A stretch of 64,000 nucleotides of DNA, taken from contig NZ_VRYH01000004.1 in assembly GCF_008079445.1 (NCBI RefSeq), forward strand, positions 1 through 64,000, read 5' to 3'. The DNA is from Aidingimonas lacisalsi. GTDB taxonomy: Bacteria > Pseudomonadota > Gammaproteobacteria > Pseudomonadales > Halomonadaceae. How positions within the stretch are numbered: position 1 is the stretch's first letter; each line of letters opens with the position of its first letter. The translations under genes were made by a program, and so were the position numbers. Shown here piece after piece: positions 46,670-57,493 of the stretch. The notes beneath the pieces are model-generated. The model ran no database searches. It saw nothing but the letters and a program-made list of their open reading frames with translations, and had not been told where the DNA came from.

Positions 46670-48547
46670 TCAACTGCGTTGCTCGTCCAGCCAACCAAGA
46701 AGTTGGCGCAGGTGTGCGGCAAATTCATCGCTGTCGACTTCACCCTGGATGCGGGCATTGCGTATCTCCTCGCCTTGAGCGAAGAACAGCAGGCTGGGCG
46801 GGCCGAATAGCGTGAAACGTTCCAGGATCCGGCGAGTGTCATCGTTACTTTCTGTTACATCGACCTGAATGCGTCGAAAGGAGGATAAGGCGTCTGCGAC
46901 ACGGCGGTCGGTATAGACGTTACGCTCCATGCGCTGGCAGGAGATGCACCAATCGGCCGTGACATCGACGAACGCCGGGCGACCGTTGTTCTGAGCGGAT
47001 GCCAGAGCGTTTTCCAACTCGTCGAGGCGTGTCACGGTCGTGATATCGCTTGTCGACCGACGGTCACCGCCGGTGGTTGCTGTCTGGCTGGCTTCGCCAC
47101 TTGACGGGGCAAGAGGCCGTAATGGGTCGTTGCCACCTCGTGCGGCGCCGAGCACGAGGGCGACACCCCAGATCAGTAACAGGATACCGGCCGTTTGGCG
47201 CAAGCGTGGCCACCCTTGAGGCGTGTCGAAGCGCAATGCGCCTAGCGCCAGGGCACTGCCTGTCGCGAGCGTTCCCCACAGCAATAGCGACAACGAGTCA
47301 GGAATCAAACGTGACGCGAGCCACACGGCGATACCCAGCAGGAGCACACCGAAGGCGGCTTTGACGCCATTCATCCAGGCACCGCTGCGGGGCATCAGGG
47401 TGGTACCGAATGTACCTACGATGACCAAGGGCACACCCATGCCAAGGGCCAACGCCAGTAACGCCATGCCGCCCATCAGTGCGTTACCTGTCGTCGAGAT
47501 GAAGACCAGGGCACCGGCCAGTGGTGCCGAGACGCAAGGCGATACGACGAGCACCGATAGGGCGCCGGCGGCGGCCAGACCGAGATAACCGCTGCGTTGT
47601 GCGCGTTGTTGCCACTGTTCGACCCGAGAGGCCAGCTTGGGTGCAAGACGCAGGTTGAAGACGCCGAACATGGCGAGTGCAAACAGCGTGAACAGTAGCG
47701 CGAAGGTGATGAGTACCGGTGGCGATTGTAGGCGTGCCTGCACATTGAGTCCGGCACCGAACAGGCCCATCAGCACGCCTGCCAGGGCGTACGTGGCGGC
47801 CATGCCGGCTACATAGCTGAGTGAGAGCAGGCAAGCCCGTGGTCGGGTCGGGTTCTGGCCGACGATGATCGATGACAGGATGGGAACCATCGGCAGCACG
47901 CAGGGCGTGAATGTCAACCCGAGTCCCGCCAGGAAAAAGAGACCCAGCATCCAGATGGGGTTCGTTTCGTCGAGTATGCGGTGAAAACGTTCATCCGCAC
48001 TCAGCAGACTGCGACTTCCTTCGACAGTGGCCTCGCCGTCGGGTGAGCCGAGGGGCGAGGCGTCATTGTCACCGCTCGCTGTCCAGTCGGCGAACTGGTT
48101 GGGCGGTGAACTGGCGCCCGCATCGAGCTCGATGGTTTCGGGCGGGTAACAGAGACCGGCGTCGGCACAGCCTTGAAACGTGACGCGGAGCGGTAACGGA
48201 GTGGCCGCCTCGCTTTTCAGCGGTACCTCGATCACGACACGATCATAGAAGACATTGACGTCGCCCAGGAATTCGTCGGTCTTGGCCTCGCCGGGGGGGA
48301 GTACGGGGTCGCCCAGTGCGGTGTCGTCGCGGCTTTCGATCTGGAAACGGTGGCGGTACAGGTAATAGCCTTGGGCATTCTCGAAACCGACATACAGCGT
48401 GTCGTCATCGTGCCAGGCGCTGGCCTGGAAGGCGTCATTGACGGGAAGAAAGTCCTCGTTGTCGTCCGATGAGAACCATTGGGCTGAAACCGCACTGGAG
48501 AATGACAGCAGCACGATGCCTGCCAGTAGAATCAATCGGTGAATCAA
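46670..48547 (-). CDS. dsbD: Thiol:disulfide interchange protein DsbD
   Basis: This 625-aa inner-membrane protein passes electrons from thioredoxin to periplasmic DsbC/DsbG and cytochrome maturation. A signal peptide (LILLAGIVLLSFSSAVSA) is followed by an N-terminal domain with the CADAGLCYPP cysteine pair, eight TM helices with FTPCVLPMVPIL and VVSPCVSAPLAG, and a C-terminal thioredoxin domain with ADWCISCQRME. TTG 48547 is chosen because AGGAG sits 7 bp upstream and it gives the signal peptide. GTG 48562 is the alternative. The frame stays open further upstream but looks non-coding. Confidence 0.94.
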   Translation of the reverse strand: MIHRLILLAGIVLLSFSSAVSAQWFSSDDNEDFLPVNDAFQASAWHDDDTLYVGFENAQGYYLYRHRFQIESRDDTALGDPVLPPGEAKTDEFLGDVNVFYDRVVIEVPLKSEAATPLPLRVTFQGCADAGLCYPPETIELDAGASSPPNQFADWTASGDNDASPLGSPDGEATVEGSRSLLSADERFHRILDETNPIWMLGLFFLAGLGLTFTPCVLPMVPILSSIIVGQNPTRPRACLLSLSYVAGMAATYALAGVLMGLFGAGLNVQARLQSPPVLITFALLFTLFALAMFGVFNLRLAPKLASRVEQWQQRAQRSGYLGLAAAGALSVLVVSPCVSAPLAGALVFISTTGNALMGGMALLALALGMGVPLVIVGTFGTTLMPRSGAWMNGVKAAFGVLLLGIAVWLASRLIPDSLSLLLWGTLATGSALALGALRFDTPQGWPRLRQTAGILLLIWGVALVLGAARGGNDPLRPLAPSSGEASQTATTGGDRRSTSDITTVTRLDELENALASAQNNGRPAFVDVTADWCISCQRMERNVYTDRRVADALSSFRRIQVDVTESNDDTRRILERFTLFGPPSLLFFAQGEEIRNARIQGEVDSDEFAAHLRQLLGWLDEQRS

Positions 48548-48744
48548 CGCGAAGCTCCTCACACTGCCTATATTCGTTGCGGCGATGGATGTCTCGGACG
48601 CATTTCTGCGACCCTTGGGGACGACGCGAGTTCCGATACGTGGAAGGCGTCCGCAGGTTCGCATGCTAGGATAACTCTCATGCATCGTATCGGCGAGAGT
48701 CGAGCCGGTACTTCCTCAGTCTCAGGTGCAAGGATGGCGTGATC

Positions 48745-49887
48745 ATGGCCGCACTCGGTAAACGCAAGACTGCCGCATCAAGAAGAACGTCCGACGTACT
48801 CGAGCGTCCCGAGTATGGGTGGATATGGAAACCGTTGCTGGCATTGCTGGTGCTTTACCTGTTGGTAACACTGGCATTGGGTATTTGGTGGAGCCGTGAA
48901 CCACCGGCATTCGAGGTCGACCGGGTGGTAGACATACAGCGGGGTGATGCTGCTGCCGATACGGCGGCCGCTGATGAGCAAGCCGGGGCTGTCACCACCG
49001 CGACCTTGATGACGTTGGTCGATACCCTGCTGGACAAGCCCGGCGGCTATTTGCGCAATGACTTCATGCCGCCAGGGTTATGGCTGGATAATCAGCCTAA
49101 CTGGGAGTATGGAGTGCTACGGCAGGTACGGGACATGTCATCGTCGCTGTCGACGCTGGCAGCCGGCTCACCGGGCGTCGTGGAGGAGGCAACGGAACGT
49201 TTCCAGGCCAATAGTCGCGATTGGCTTTACCCGTCGACCGAGCGGCGTCTGCAACAGGGTACCGATTTGCTGGGTGAGTATCTGATGGCGCTGGGCAGTG
49301 GTGACGCAGCGGGATTTCGTCATGACGGCGAAGCGGTCTCTGCCTGGCTGGATCGTGTCGAAGAGCGCCTGGCCTCCTTGACGACTCGACTGTCTGCCAG
49401 CGTCGGCGAGTCGGGAGTCATCCATGGGCTGGACGTCGATAACGAGGAAATGTCATCGCAGACACCCTGGTACAAGGTCGACGACTATTTCTATGAAGCC
49501 CGTGGTAGCGCTTGGGCGCTGATGCATTTGCTACGTGCGATGGAACAAGATCAGGCAGAGCTTTTCGAGCAAGCCGGCGTCGATGAGTTGACTGCAGGAC
49601 TGATGACCGAGCTGGAGCGAACTCAGCGCCGCTTGTGGAGCCCCGTGGTTCTGAATGGCTCGGGGTTCGGGATCTTTGCCAACCACTCGTTGATGATGGC
49701 CAATCATACGCAGCGGGCGAGAGAGTTGATCGCCGAACTGTCGCAGCGGTTGGCGGATGTCGACGTGAGTGAGAGCGGTGCCGCCGATTCGTCGTCGACG
49801 GAGACAGCCGGCAGTGGCACTGACACGTCAACGACGGATGCCGACGCAAGCGACGCAGAGGAGCCGGCGGTGTCGTCAGGCAATTGA
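48745..49887 (+). CDS. DUF2333 family inner-membrane protein
   Basis: This 380-aa protein has one TM helix near the N-terminus (PLLALLVLYLLVTLALGIWW, about 30-49) and a large periplasmic helical domain with NDFMPPGLWLDNQPNWEYGV and PWYKVDDYFYEARGSAWAL, both characteristic of DUF2333. It ends in a Ser/Thr/Asp-rich tail (about 345-380). Function unknown. The start was moved to ATG 48745, and the frame begins 6 bp earlier. Confidence 0.88.
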   Translation: MAALGKRKTAASRRTSDVLERPEYGWIWKPLLALLVLYLLVTLALGIWWSREPPAFEVDRVVDIQRGDAAADTAAADEQAGAVTTATLMTLVDTLLDKPGGYLRNDFMPPGLWLDNQPNWEYGVLRQVRDMSSSLSTLAAGSPGVVEEATERFQANSRDWLYPSTERRLQQGTDLLGEYLMALGSGDAAGFRHDGEAVSAWLDRVEERLASLTTRLSASVGESGVIHGLDVDNEEMSSQTPWYKVDDYFYEARGSAWALMHLLRAMEQDQAELFEQAGVDELTAGLMTELERTQRRLWSPVVLNGSGFGIFANHSLMMANHTQRARELIAELSQRLADVDVSESGAADSSSTETAGSGTDTSTTDADASDAEEPAVSSGN

Positions 49888-49893
49888 CAGGAA

Positions 49894-49925
49894 CCCGATA
49901 TCGGGCCCCGTCAAGGCGCCCGATA
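49894..49925. terminator. Hairpin between convergent genes
   Basis: TATCGGGC (49899-49906) pairs with GCCCGATA (49918-49925), and an overlapping CCCGATATCGGG palindrome (49894-49905) is an alternative fold. There is no T tract. Confidence 0.4.
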
Positions 49926-49945
49926 GATGACGTGAACGGGGAACG

Positions 49946-50476
49946 TCAGGCCTTGGTGTAGGCGTCTACGGCCTTCTCGATCGCCTTGCGGGCCGCGTCG
50001 ACGCCTTCCCAGGATTCCACCTTGACCCATTTGCCTTTCTCGAGATCCTTGTAGTTCTCGAAGAAGTGAGCAATTTGCTGGCGCAGCAGTTCGGGCAGAT
50101 CGGTCACTTCCTGCACATGGTCATACAATTCCGTCAATTTCTGATGGGGAACGCAGACCAGTTTGGCGTCCTCGCCGGCCTCGTCGGTCATGTTCAGGAT
50201 GCCGACGGGGCGAGCGCGAATCACGCTGCCTGGCTGTACAGGATACGGCGTGACCACGAGTGCATCGAGCGGATCGCCGTCATCGGCCAGGGTGTTCGGG
50301 ATAAAGCCGTAGTTGGCCGGGTAGAACATGGGGGTAGCCATGAAGCGGTCGACCAGCAAGGCGTCGAGATCCTTGTCGATCTCGTACTTGATCGGTGCAT
50401 GGTTGGCGGGGATCTCGATGGCGACAAAAACGTCGTTCGGAAGGTCCTTGCCGGCGGGAATCTTGTTGAAGCTCAT
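49946..50476 (-). CDS. ppa: Inorganic pyrophosphatase
   Basis: This 176-aa soluble family I enzyme hydrolyses PPi. The metal-binding signature is present as [15 protein letters not shown], with [14 protein letters not shown] before it. Length equals E. coli Ppa. It lies about 2 kb from a PPi-type phosphofructokinase gene. Confidence 0.97.
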   Translation of the reverse strand: MSFNKIPAGKDLPNDVFVAIEIPANHAPIKYEIDKDLDALLVDRFMATPMFYPANYGFIPNTLADDGDPLDALVVTPYPVQPGSVIRARPVGILNMTDEAGEDAKLVCVPHQKLTELYDHVQEVTDLPELLRQQIAHFFENYKDLEKGKWVKVESWEGVDAARKAIEKAVDAYTKA

Positions 50477-50766
50477 CGTTGAATCCTTGCAATGGCTGTT
50501 AGCGGCCTGTTCCTCGACAGACCAGGTGACAGCGGCTTGATTAGCCGGCTGACATCGGAAATGAATGATCGTCGGCCAGAGACAGTAAGGCCTGGAAAAC
50601 GGCCGAATTATACGAATTGCGACGGCCGATTACCAATGCGACGAAAGCGGGTGACGGATCGGTTGCGACACATCTGGACACCCGGGTGGGGGATGACGTG
50701 TATGATAGTCGGCATTCATGGTAACGAAAGGGGGCATCACGTGTTCGATCGAGGGGATCGGCCGTC

Positions 50767-52503
50767 ATGAAGGAGTCCGTCCAGATGGAGTCGGAGTTGT
50801 CGCTTAGTGTCGGACAGGCATTCGTTGCACCGGATCGTCGTTATCATCGAAGTTCGATGTCGGTGCGCATACCCGAAGACAAGTTGTTGCGGATCAAGGG
50901 CGCCAGTGCAGTCATCAGCGATTCCACGTCGCGCAATGCCATTGCCAAGCAAGCCGGTGACCTCAGTGTCCGAGGCTTCCTGACGGATTATTACTCGACT
51001 CCGGACCACTGGGATGTAAAGACATCGGCGACTCGTGTGCTGCACGCCTTGAACGGCTGGTGTTTCAGCCAGAGCGGTCATGTATCGGGAGGCAGTTATA
51101 TCGCGTCGTTGTCGGCGATGGTGTTTCGCGGGAGTGAAGCGCATCTGTTCCACATGGGGGATACATTGGTGTTCCGCTTACGCGGGGCGGAATTCGAGCA
51201 ATTATCCCGCGATCATGTCACTGATCTGGGCGGTTACCGCTATCCTTCTCGGGCGCTGGGCATGGATGCCAGTATCGATATCGACTATGTACACACGCCG
51301 TTGAAGCAGGGCGATATCTTCCTTTTTACCACCCGTGCCGTGGGCGGCACCTTGATGCCGTCGGATTACGTACATCTGATCCGGCAGGATTCCAGCAATC
51401 TGGATGCTGCTTGTGAGCGGCTCTGCGAAGCGGCGAGCGAGCGTGCTCAGGAACGCGGTTATGGGGGAGAAACCTTCTGTTTCCAACTGCTGCGTATCGA
51501 TCAGTTACCTGAAGAAGAGAGTGACGAGCCCGGCAAGATCTATGGTGACTTGCCGGTTCCCCCTGAGCTGGCCAAGGGGGAGCGCCTCGATGGGTTGGAA
51601 ATCCAGGAAGTATTATCCCGCACGGCGCAGTCCCGGGTGTACCGCGTTCAGGATGTGTACAGTGGCCGTGAGATGGTCATGAAGGCGCCTAGTCCCGAAT
51701 TATCGACCCGCAACGCTTACCTGGAACATTTCCTGTTGCAGCAGTGGGTGGTGGAGCGGGTCAACTCGCCTTTCGTGGCCAAGGTGATGGAGTCGTCGCG
51801 CCCACGGCGTTACCTGTATTACCTGATGGCCTACATCGACGGCGAACGGCTGAGTGACTGGGCGCGACGCCATCCTCAAGCCAGTCTGTCGCAACGCCTG
51901 GATATCGCTCGACAACTGGGCAAGGCCGTTCAGGCCTTGCATCGCCGCGACCTGCTGCACCAACAGATTCATCCCGATAACGTATTGATCGATCGACATG
52001 GACAGGTCGTTCTAGCCGACTTCAGTGCGTGCCGGCTGCGTGAAGGCGATGGGCACAAGCGGTCACGAGAGTTGGCCAGGCAACTCGGACTGACCGAGCA
52101 TAGTGCCCCCGAATATGCATTGGATGATGATGTCGGTCGGCGTAGCGATCAGTACGCCTTGGCATCCACCGTCTACTGGCTATTGACGGGACAGTTGCCC
52201 TACGAATTACCGCCACACCAATTGCGAGGGCATACCGATCTGGAGCTGCTGAACTATCGTAGCGCCCGGACGCTCAATCCCGAGGTGGGGGCGGGGCTGG
52301 ATGATGCCTTGCGGCGCGCCCTGGATCCGCAGCGAGCACTGCGCTACCGGCGGCTTTCCGAGTTTCTGGTCATGTTGCGGGAACCTCGAAGTGACACTGC
52401 CCGTTCCACGAGTCCGCGAGTCTTCCGCGAGCCGGCCAACTTCTGGCAAGGCATTGCCGGTATCCTGTTGTTGCTCCTGGTACTATCATGGTTGCTGCGA
52501 TGA
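50767..52503 (+). CDS. PP2C-like/Ser-Thr kinase-like membrane protein, degenerate in both domains
   Basis: This 578-aa protein has a PP2C-type domain at about 1-245, a kinase domain at about 270-535 and a C-terminal TM helix (GIAGILLLLLVLSWLL). In the phosphatase part the first metal motif (normally SDG-x-G) reads ISDSTSRN and the last D-N/D pair reads GGETF. In the kinase part HQQIHPDN replaces H-R/Q-D-x-x-P-x-N and DFS replaces DFG. Intact relatives often lie beside nitrate-transport genes, absent here. ATG 50767 follows GAGGGG. It is likely a pseudoenzyme or scaffold. Confidence 0.85.
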   Translation: MKESVQMESELSLSVGQAFVAPDRRYHRSSMSVRIPEDKLLRIKGASAVISDSTSRNAIAKQAGDLSVRGFLTDYYSTPDHWDVKTSATRVLHALNGWCFSQSGHVSGGSYIASLSAMVFRGSEAHLFHMGDTLVFRLRGAEFEQLSRDHVTDLGGYRYPSRALGMDASIDIDYVHTPLKQGDIFLFTTRAVGGTLMPSDYVHLIRQDSSNLDAACERLCEAASERAQERGYGGETFCFQLLRIDQLPEEESDEPGKIYGDLPVPPELAKGERLDGLEIQEVLSRTAQSRVYRVQDVYSGREMVMKAPSPELSTRNAYLEHFLLQQWVVERVNSPFVAKVMESSRPRRYLYYLMAYIDGERLSDWARRHPQASLSQRLDIARQLGKAVQALHRRDLLHQQIHPDNVLIDRHGQVVLADFSACRLREGDGHKRSRELARQLGLTEHSAPEYALDDDVGRRSDQYALASTVYWLLTGQLPYELPPHQLRGHTDLELLNYRSARTLNPEVGAGLDDALRRALDPQRALRYRRLSEFLVMLREPRSDTARSTSPRVFREPANFWQGIAGILLLLLVLSWLLR

Positions 52504-52520
52504 TGTCGCGTGGGAGGAAT

Positions 52521-52565
52521 GGCCGGTTTCGCCCGTTTCCTGTGTGCCAGGGGGCGAAACCGGCC
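52521..52565. terminator. Bidirectional terminator-like hairpin
   Basis: GGCCGGTTTCGCCC (52521-52534) and GGGCGAAACCGGCC (52552-52565) form a perfect 14-bp stem with a 17-base loop between two convergent genes. Confidence 0.65.
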
Positions 52566-52595
52566 GTGTTCGGACGCCTATCGCAGATGGCGTGC

Positions 52596-53855
52596 CTATA
52601 GCTCGAAGGTGGGTAGCTTGCGCGCCACACGGGCCAGTTTCGGCTTGGCGACTCGTGGTAACCCGTTGTCGTATGGCGGGTAATCTTCGCCCTGAATCAA
52701 TGGTTCCAGGTAACGTCGACACGTTGCCGTGATACCGAATCCGTCTTCGCGAATGAAATCACGCGGCATGAATTTCTCCCGGTTGGCGACCTCTGCCAGC
52801 GGGGCGGCATCGATGCGCCATTCATAGGGGGTATCGGATACGCGTTCAATGGTCGGCATCATGGCATTCTTGCCGGCCAGCGCCAGTTCGACGGCATGAG
52901 CGCCCACGGCATAGGATTGTTCGACATCGGTTTTCGAGGCCAGATGCCTGGCGGCGCGTTGCAAGTAATCGGCAACGGCCCAGTGGTATTTATAACCCAG
53001 ATCCTGTTTGATCATGCCGGCCAGCGTCGGTGCCACGCCACCGAGTTGGCGATGGCCGAATACATCGGTATTGCCGGAGTCGGCTAGGAACGTGCCATCC
53101 GGATAACGAGCGCCCTCGGAGACGACGATCACGCAATAGCCGTAACGTTTCACCGCGTCTTGAACGCGCGTCATCACGGCTTCACGGGAAAAATCGATCT
53201 CGGGAAAAATGACCATGTGCGGAGGGTCGCCTTCCCCCTGACCGGCCAGCGCGCCGGCAGCGGCGATCCAACCGGCATGGCGTCCCATGACTTCCAGCAC
53301 GAAGACCTTGGTCGATGTGGCGCACATCGAGGCAATGTCCTGTGACGCTTCCAGCGTGGATGTTGCAATGTACTTGGCGACGCTACCGAAACCGGGGGAA
53401 TTGTCGGTGATCGGTAGATCGTTATCGATCGTCTTGGGGACATGGATGGCGGTCAGTGGGTACCCCAGGTGTTCCGACAGTTGCGAGACCTTCAGGCATG
53501 TATCGGCGCTGTCGCCACCGCCGTTATAGAAGAAATAACGGATGTCGTGAGCCTTGAAGACGTCGATCAGACGTTCGTACTGGGCGCGGTGCGTTTCGAT
53601 GTCCTTGAGCTTGTAACGGCAGGAGCCGAAGGCGCCGCCTGGTGTATGGCGCAGCGCGGCGATCGTGTCGTCGGACTCTTGCGAGACATCTATCAGGTCT
53701 TCGGTCAAGGCGCCAATGATCCCGTTGCGTCCGGCATAGACCTTGCCAATGCGATCGTCGTGACGCCGGCAAGCCTCGATGACGCCGCAGGCACTGGCAT
53801 TGATGACGGCGGTAACCCCACCGGATTGGGCATAGAAGGCGTTGTGCTGAGCCAT
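52596..53855 (-). CDS. pfp: 6-phosphofructokinase, probably PPi-dependent
   Basis: This 419-aa protein has the PPi-PFK hallmarks PKTIDNDLP (substrate lysine and aspartate) and EVMGRHAGWIAA. The donor motif is NGGGDSADT, not the GGDGS of ATP enzymes. Phosphoryl donor specificity is therefore likely but not proven to be PPi. PPi-PFK works in both glycolytic directions. The gene is convergent with the kinase-like gene and ends after a strong hairpin. Confidence 0.88.
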   Translation of the reverse strand: MAQHNAFYAQSGGVTAVINASACGVIEACRRHDDRIGKVYAGRNGIIGALTEDLIDVSQESDDTIAALRHTPGGAFGSCRYKLKDIETHRAQYERLIDVFKAHDIRYFFYNGGGDSADTCLKVSQLSEHLGYPLTAIHVPKTIDNDLPITDNSPGFGSVAKYIATSTLEASQDIASMCATSTKVFVLEVMGRHAGWIAAAGALAGQGEGDPPHMVIFPEIDFSREAVMTRVQDAVKRYGYCVIVVSEGARYPDGTFLADSGNTDVFGHRQLGGVAPTLAGMIKQDLGYKYHWAVADYLQRAARHLASKTDVEQSYAVGAHAVELALAGKNAMMPTIERVSDTPYEWRIDAAPLAEVANREKFMPRDFIREDGFGITATCRRYLEPLIQGEDYPPYDNGLPRVAKPKLARVARKLPTFEL

Positions 53856-54093
53856 GGGGCTGCTTTGCTCCTGCGCTGTATCGTGAGCGAGTAAACCTGA
53901 ACTCGATGAACGAGAGCGTTATCTTAGTCGAAAGTCGTTCGTTCGTCGAAACGCTGGCGTTGCTGACATACGTGGCTCTCCCACTCGAATTCGCTGTCTC
54001 GGCGACTGTTCCGTGTGGAGTGCATGAGGGTCGCATGCTAGTCTCCCTGCCATTATGGCTGATGGTCACGGCATCAAGGAGTCCAACGCTGGA

Positions 54094-55473
54094 ATGCATC
54101 TCCACATTGTAGGTATCTGCGGTACGTTCATGGGGAGCCTGGCTTTGCTCGCCCGCGAGTTGGGGCATCGGGTGAGTGGGTCCGATGCCAATGTCTATCC
54201 GCCCATGAGCACGCAATTGACCGATGCCGGTATCACGTTGATGGAAGGGTATGATGGCGCCAACCTGTTGCCTCGCCCGGACAGAGTGATTATCGGTAAT
54301 GCGTTGTCGCGCGGTAATCCGGAAGTCGAAGCCGTGCTCGAAGCCCGTCTGCCTTATGTGTCCGGTCCGCAATGGCTGGCCGAGGCAGTGTTGCCCGGTC
54401 GGCGTGTCATTGCCGTGGCGGGCACGCATGGCAAGACGACGACCGCTAGCTTGCTGGCTTGGCTGCTGGAACATGCCGGACAGTCGCCAGGCTTTCTGAT
54501 CGGTGGCGTGCCGCGCAATTTCGGGGTGTCTGCTCGCCTGGGACACGCCGACGCCCCCTTCGTGGTCGAGGCCGATGAGTATGATACGGCCTTTTTCGAT
54601 AAGCGCTCCAAGTTCGTTCATTACCGGCCGGATATTGCCATTCTCGGCAACCTTGAGTTTGATCATGCCGATATCTTCGATGATCTGACTGCGATCGAGC
54701 GGCAGTTCCACCATTTGGTTCGTACGGTACCTGGTGATGGCAAGTTGCTGGTGGCCGATCATGAGCCGGCACTGGAGCGCGTCCTGGCGCAGGGTGCCTG
54801 GACGCCGGTGGTCCGTTTCGGAACGGCTGAGTCCAGCCCGTGGCGAGTGGAATGCCGGCAAGACGATGCCCGCCGCTTTCGGGTCATCCGCGAGGAGGAG
54901 GGCGCCAGCGATGAGGCCGTCGTCGATTGGTCATTGACGGGGACGTATAATGCACGCAATGCCTTGGCGGCCCTGGCGGCGGCCAGTGAGTGTGGCGTTG
55001 CCCTGACGGCAGGTTGCCAATCGCTGGCGCATTTTGCCAGTCCGCATCGTCGCCAGGAAGTGCGTGGTGAAGTGCGGGGAATTCAGGTAATCGATGATTT
55101 TGCCCATCACCCCACCGCCATTGCCGCAACGCTCGAGGGACTGCGGGCGGCGACCCTGGAAGGTCGCTTGTTGGCCGTCATCGAACCGCGTTCGAATACC
55201 ATGCGGCTGGGCAATCTTCGGGACCGCCTGGCGGCTAGTGTATCCAGCGCCGACCGTGTGTTCTGGTATCAGCCTGAAGGACTGGAGTGGTCGCTGGCGC
55301 CACTGGTCGACGAGAGTCTCGTGCCCTCGCATTTGGCCACCACCATCGATGGCATGGTCACTGAAGTCGTGGCGCAGGCCAAACCGGGTGACCGCATCGT
55401 GGTGATGTCCAATGGAGGGTTCGGAGGCATTCACGACAGATTGCTATCGGCACTGGAGAGCATGGATGAATGA
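54094..55473 (+). CDS. mpl: UDP-N-acetylmuramate:L-Ala-gamma-D-Glu-meso-DAP ligase
   Basis: This 459-aa Mur ligase recycles cell-wall tripeptide by joining it to UDP-MurNAc. The start [21 protein letters not shown]-loop [15 protein letters not shown] and [19 protein letters not shown] are typical. ATG 54094 gives the family start (AAGGAG lies 12 bp upstream). It overlaps ubiX by 8 bp. Confidence 0.95.
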   Translation: MHLHIVGICGTFMGSLALLARELGHRVSGSDANVYPPMSTQLTDAGITLMEGYDGANLLPRPDRVIIGNALSRGNPEVEAVLEARLPYVSGPQWLAEAVLPGRRVIAVAGTHGKTTTASLLAWLLEHAGQSPGFLIGGVPRNFGVSARLGHADAPFVVEADEYDTAFFDKRSKFVHYRPDIAILGNLEFDHADIFDDLTAIERQFHHLVRTVPGDGKLLVADHEPALERVLAQGAWTPVVRFGTAESSPWRVECRQDDARRFRVIREEEGASDEAVVDWSLTGTYNARNALAALAAASECGVALTAGCQSLAHFASPHRRQEVRGEVRGIQVIDDFAHHPTAIAATLEGLRAATLEGRLLAVIEPRSNTMRLGNLRDRLAASVSSADRVFWYQPEGLEWSLAPLVDESLVPSHLATTIDGMVTEVVAQAKPGDRIVVMSNGGFGGIHDRLLSALESMDE

Positions 55474-56110
55474 GCGGGGCGAACGTGAGTTCCGAGCACC
55501 GATTACCGTTGCATTGACCGGGGCGTCGGGGGCGCCTTATGGCCTGCGTTTGATCGATTGTCTGGTAGCCGCCGGTCATGAAGTCTGGGTGATGATTTCC
55601 AAAGCTGCGCACATGGTGATTGCGACCGAGACGGATGTGCGGCTACCGGCTCAACCGGCGCGATTGGCTGTGGCGCTGTGCCAGCGCAGCGGTGCGGTTG
55701 AAGGTCAGATTCGCTGCTTTGGGCGAGAGGACTGGATGGCGCCGGTGGCTTCGGGGTCGGGGGCGCCGTCGTCGATGGTCATCTGCCCCTGTTCCACTGG
55801 CACGCTATCGGCAGTGGCGACCGGCGCCAGTAACAATTTGATCGAGCGTGCGGCAGATGTGGCTCTCAAGGAGCGCCGTCAGTTGATCGTGGTCCCCCGT
55901 GAGACGCCGTTGTCGGCGATCCATCTCGAGCACATGCTGTCGTTGACGCGCATGGGGGCGACCGTCATGCCGGCTGCACCTGGGTTCTATCACTATCCCG
56001 GGCGGATCGACGATCTGATCGATTTCATCGTCGCTCGTATTCTGAATCAGTTGGGTATCGAGCATCGCTTGATGCCCCGTTGGGGCTCAGGCGTGGGGCA
56101 GCCAGAGTAA
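55466..56110 (+). CDS. ubiX: Flavin prenyltransferase
   Basis: This 214-aa enzyme makes the prenylated FMN cofactor of the UbiD decarboxylase in ubiquinone synthesis. [37 protein letters not shown] and [20 protein letters not shown] are the FMN and prenyl-phosphate motifs. ATG 55466 overlaps the end of mpl, a common gammaproteobacterial pairing. Its 3' end overlaps the convergent DedA-PAP2 gene by 24 bp. Confidence 0.94.
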   Translation: MNERGEREFRAPITVALTGASGAPYGLRLIDCLVAAGHEVWVMISKAAHMVIATETDVRLPAQPARLAVALCQRSGAVEGQIRCFGREDWMAPVASGSGAPSSMVICPCSTGTLSAVATGASNNLIERAADVALKERRQLIVVPRETPLSAIHLEHMLSLTRMGATVMPAAPGFYHYPGRIDDLIDFIVARILNQLGIEHRLMPRWGSGVGQPE

Positions 56111-57493
56111 GCGTGCGATCAGCAAGCCCGCTGATGACAACGCCAGTCGTACCCAGGGAGCCTGGCTCAGTGAGGGAGGCGTGAGGCGCTGATGGCTGAT
56201 GCGTGTCACAGCGCAGATCACGAGTCCCAGTAGTGCCCCGCCGACGATATCGCTAAGCCAATGGACATCGAGCAACAGGCGTGACAAGCCCATGGATAGG
56301 CAGGCCAGTATTGCCAGCCAGTAGGGCAAGAAACGCCGGCGATGAGGCAGTTCCTGGGCGACGAAGGCGGCGGCCAGGCCGAACACCACGACCGAGATCG
56401 AGGTATGCGCGCTAGGGTAGGCGAGGGAGTCGGCGAGATGCATCGGGGTGTCGGGGCGGGCACGAGCTACAAGGGCCTTGAATACGGTATTGGTCAGTGC
56501 CGTGGTCACGAGTGCGCCGCTCAGGTGCCATAATGTCGAGAAATGTCTGGCCCAGCCCAGCCAGACTAGCCATGGAATGCAGAGCGCCAGGATGCCGTAC
56601 CGGTCCCCGATGTAGGCCAGCCCTTCACTGATGTGGAGTGTCAATGGCGTACGTAAGCCGTCGGCGAGGATGCGTACCTGTTCATCCATGCCAAGTGGCG
56701 TGTCGGCCTCAAGAATCAGCAGGGTCCATGCCGACAGAGCGGTCATCGATGTCAGCAGCAAGCAGAGCGAAGCCAGCGGGACTTCACGTCGTGGACGCGA
56801 CCATCTCGGCCCCAACCACCAACGTCGTAACCATCCATGGCGTCGAGCCAGTCGCACCATGCCGCGATAGACATGACCTTCTCTGGCAAGCTGGTGACGT
56901 AACCAGGAAAACGCGAATGCCAGCAAGGCAGCGACGAGACTGAGTAGTGTCAGCCATTGCAGGCTGCCAGCGGGTAAGTCCATCCAGTGAGTCCAGGAGC
57001 GACCGAAGAGGTAACCGGGGAGCAGATAGGCTGGCGCCCAGAGAATGGCCGAGCCGATGTTGGCACTGGCAAACGCCCAGGGAGACATGTGCAGCATACC
57101 TGCGATCATGGGGATGACCGGGCGAACGGGACCGACGAATCGGCCGATGAAGACCGAGAGAACGCCGTAACGTTGAAAGAAACGTGCGCCGCGTGCAAGC
57201 CACTGGGGATGGGCGCGAAATGGCCAGCGGCCGGGAATGCTATCGCGTTGGATGTGTCCGAACGCGAAGCTAAGGCCATCGCCGATGATGGCGCCGATGG
57301 TGGCTGCCGATAACAGGATCATCAGGCTGATCTGCTGATGCCCGGCAAGGCTGGCTGCCGCTGTCAGCAGGGCGATACCGGGAATCAGCAGCCCGATGAG
57401 CGCCAACGATTCCAGTAGTGCAATGGTGGCAACGATCAGGATCAGCAGAGTGGGCGATGGTGTGAGCTGGGATAACCAGTGGCCGTCGATCAA
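56087..57493 (-). CDS. DedA-PAP2 fusion membrane protein
   Basis: The 468-aa protein joins a DedA/VTT domain at about 1-200 ([20 protein letters not shown]) to a PAP2 phosphatase domain at about 230-440. The PAP2 motifs are [17 protein letters not shown] and [16 protein letters not shown], all intact. Such fusions probably dephosphorylate and flip undecaprenyl or other lipid phosphates. Its ATG overlaps the preceding GGDEF-like gene as ATGA, making it the last gene of a three-gene membrane operon. Confidence 0.9.
   Translation of the reverse strand: MIDGHWLSQLTPSPTLLILIVATIALLESLALIGLLIPGIALLTAAASLAGHQQISLMILLSAATIGAIIGDGLSFAFGHIQRDSIPGRWPFRAHPQWLARGARFFQRYGVLSVFIGRFVGPVRPVIPMIAGMLHMSPWAFASANIGSAILWAPAYLLPGYLFGRSWTHWMDLPAGSLQWLTLLSLVAALLAFAFSWLRHQLAREGHVYRGMVRLARRHGWLRRWWLGPRWSRPRREVPLASLCLLLTSMTALSAWTLLILEADTPLGMDEQVRILADGLRTPLTLHISEGLAYIGDRYGILALCIPWLVWLGWARHFSTLWHLSGALVTTALTNTVFKALVARARPDTPMHLADSLAYPSAHTSISVVVFGLAAAFVAQELPHRRRFLPYWLAILACLSMGLSRLLLDVHWLSDIVGGALLGLVICAVTRISHQRLTPPSLSQAPWVRLALSSAGLLIARLLWLPHA

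Noticed and set aside
53524-54861. 445-codon minus-strand frame across pfp and mpl
   Set aside because: It crosses two well-supported genes in the wrong frame and shows no domain.
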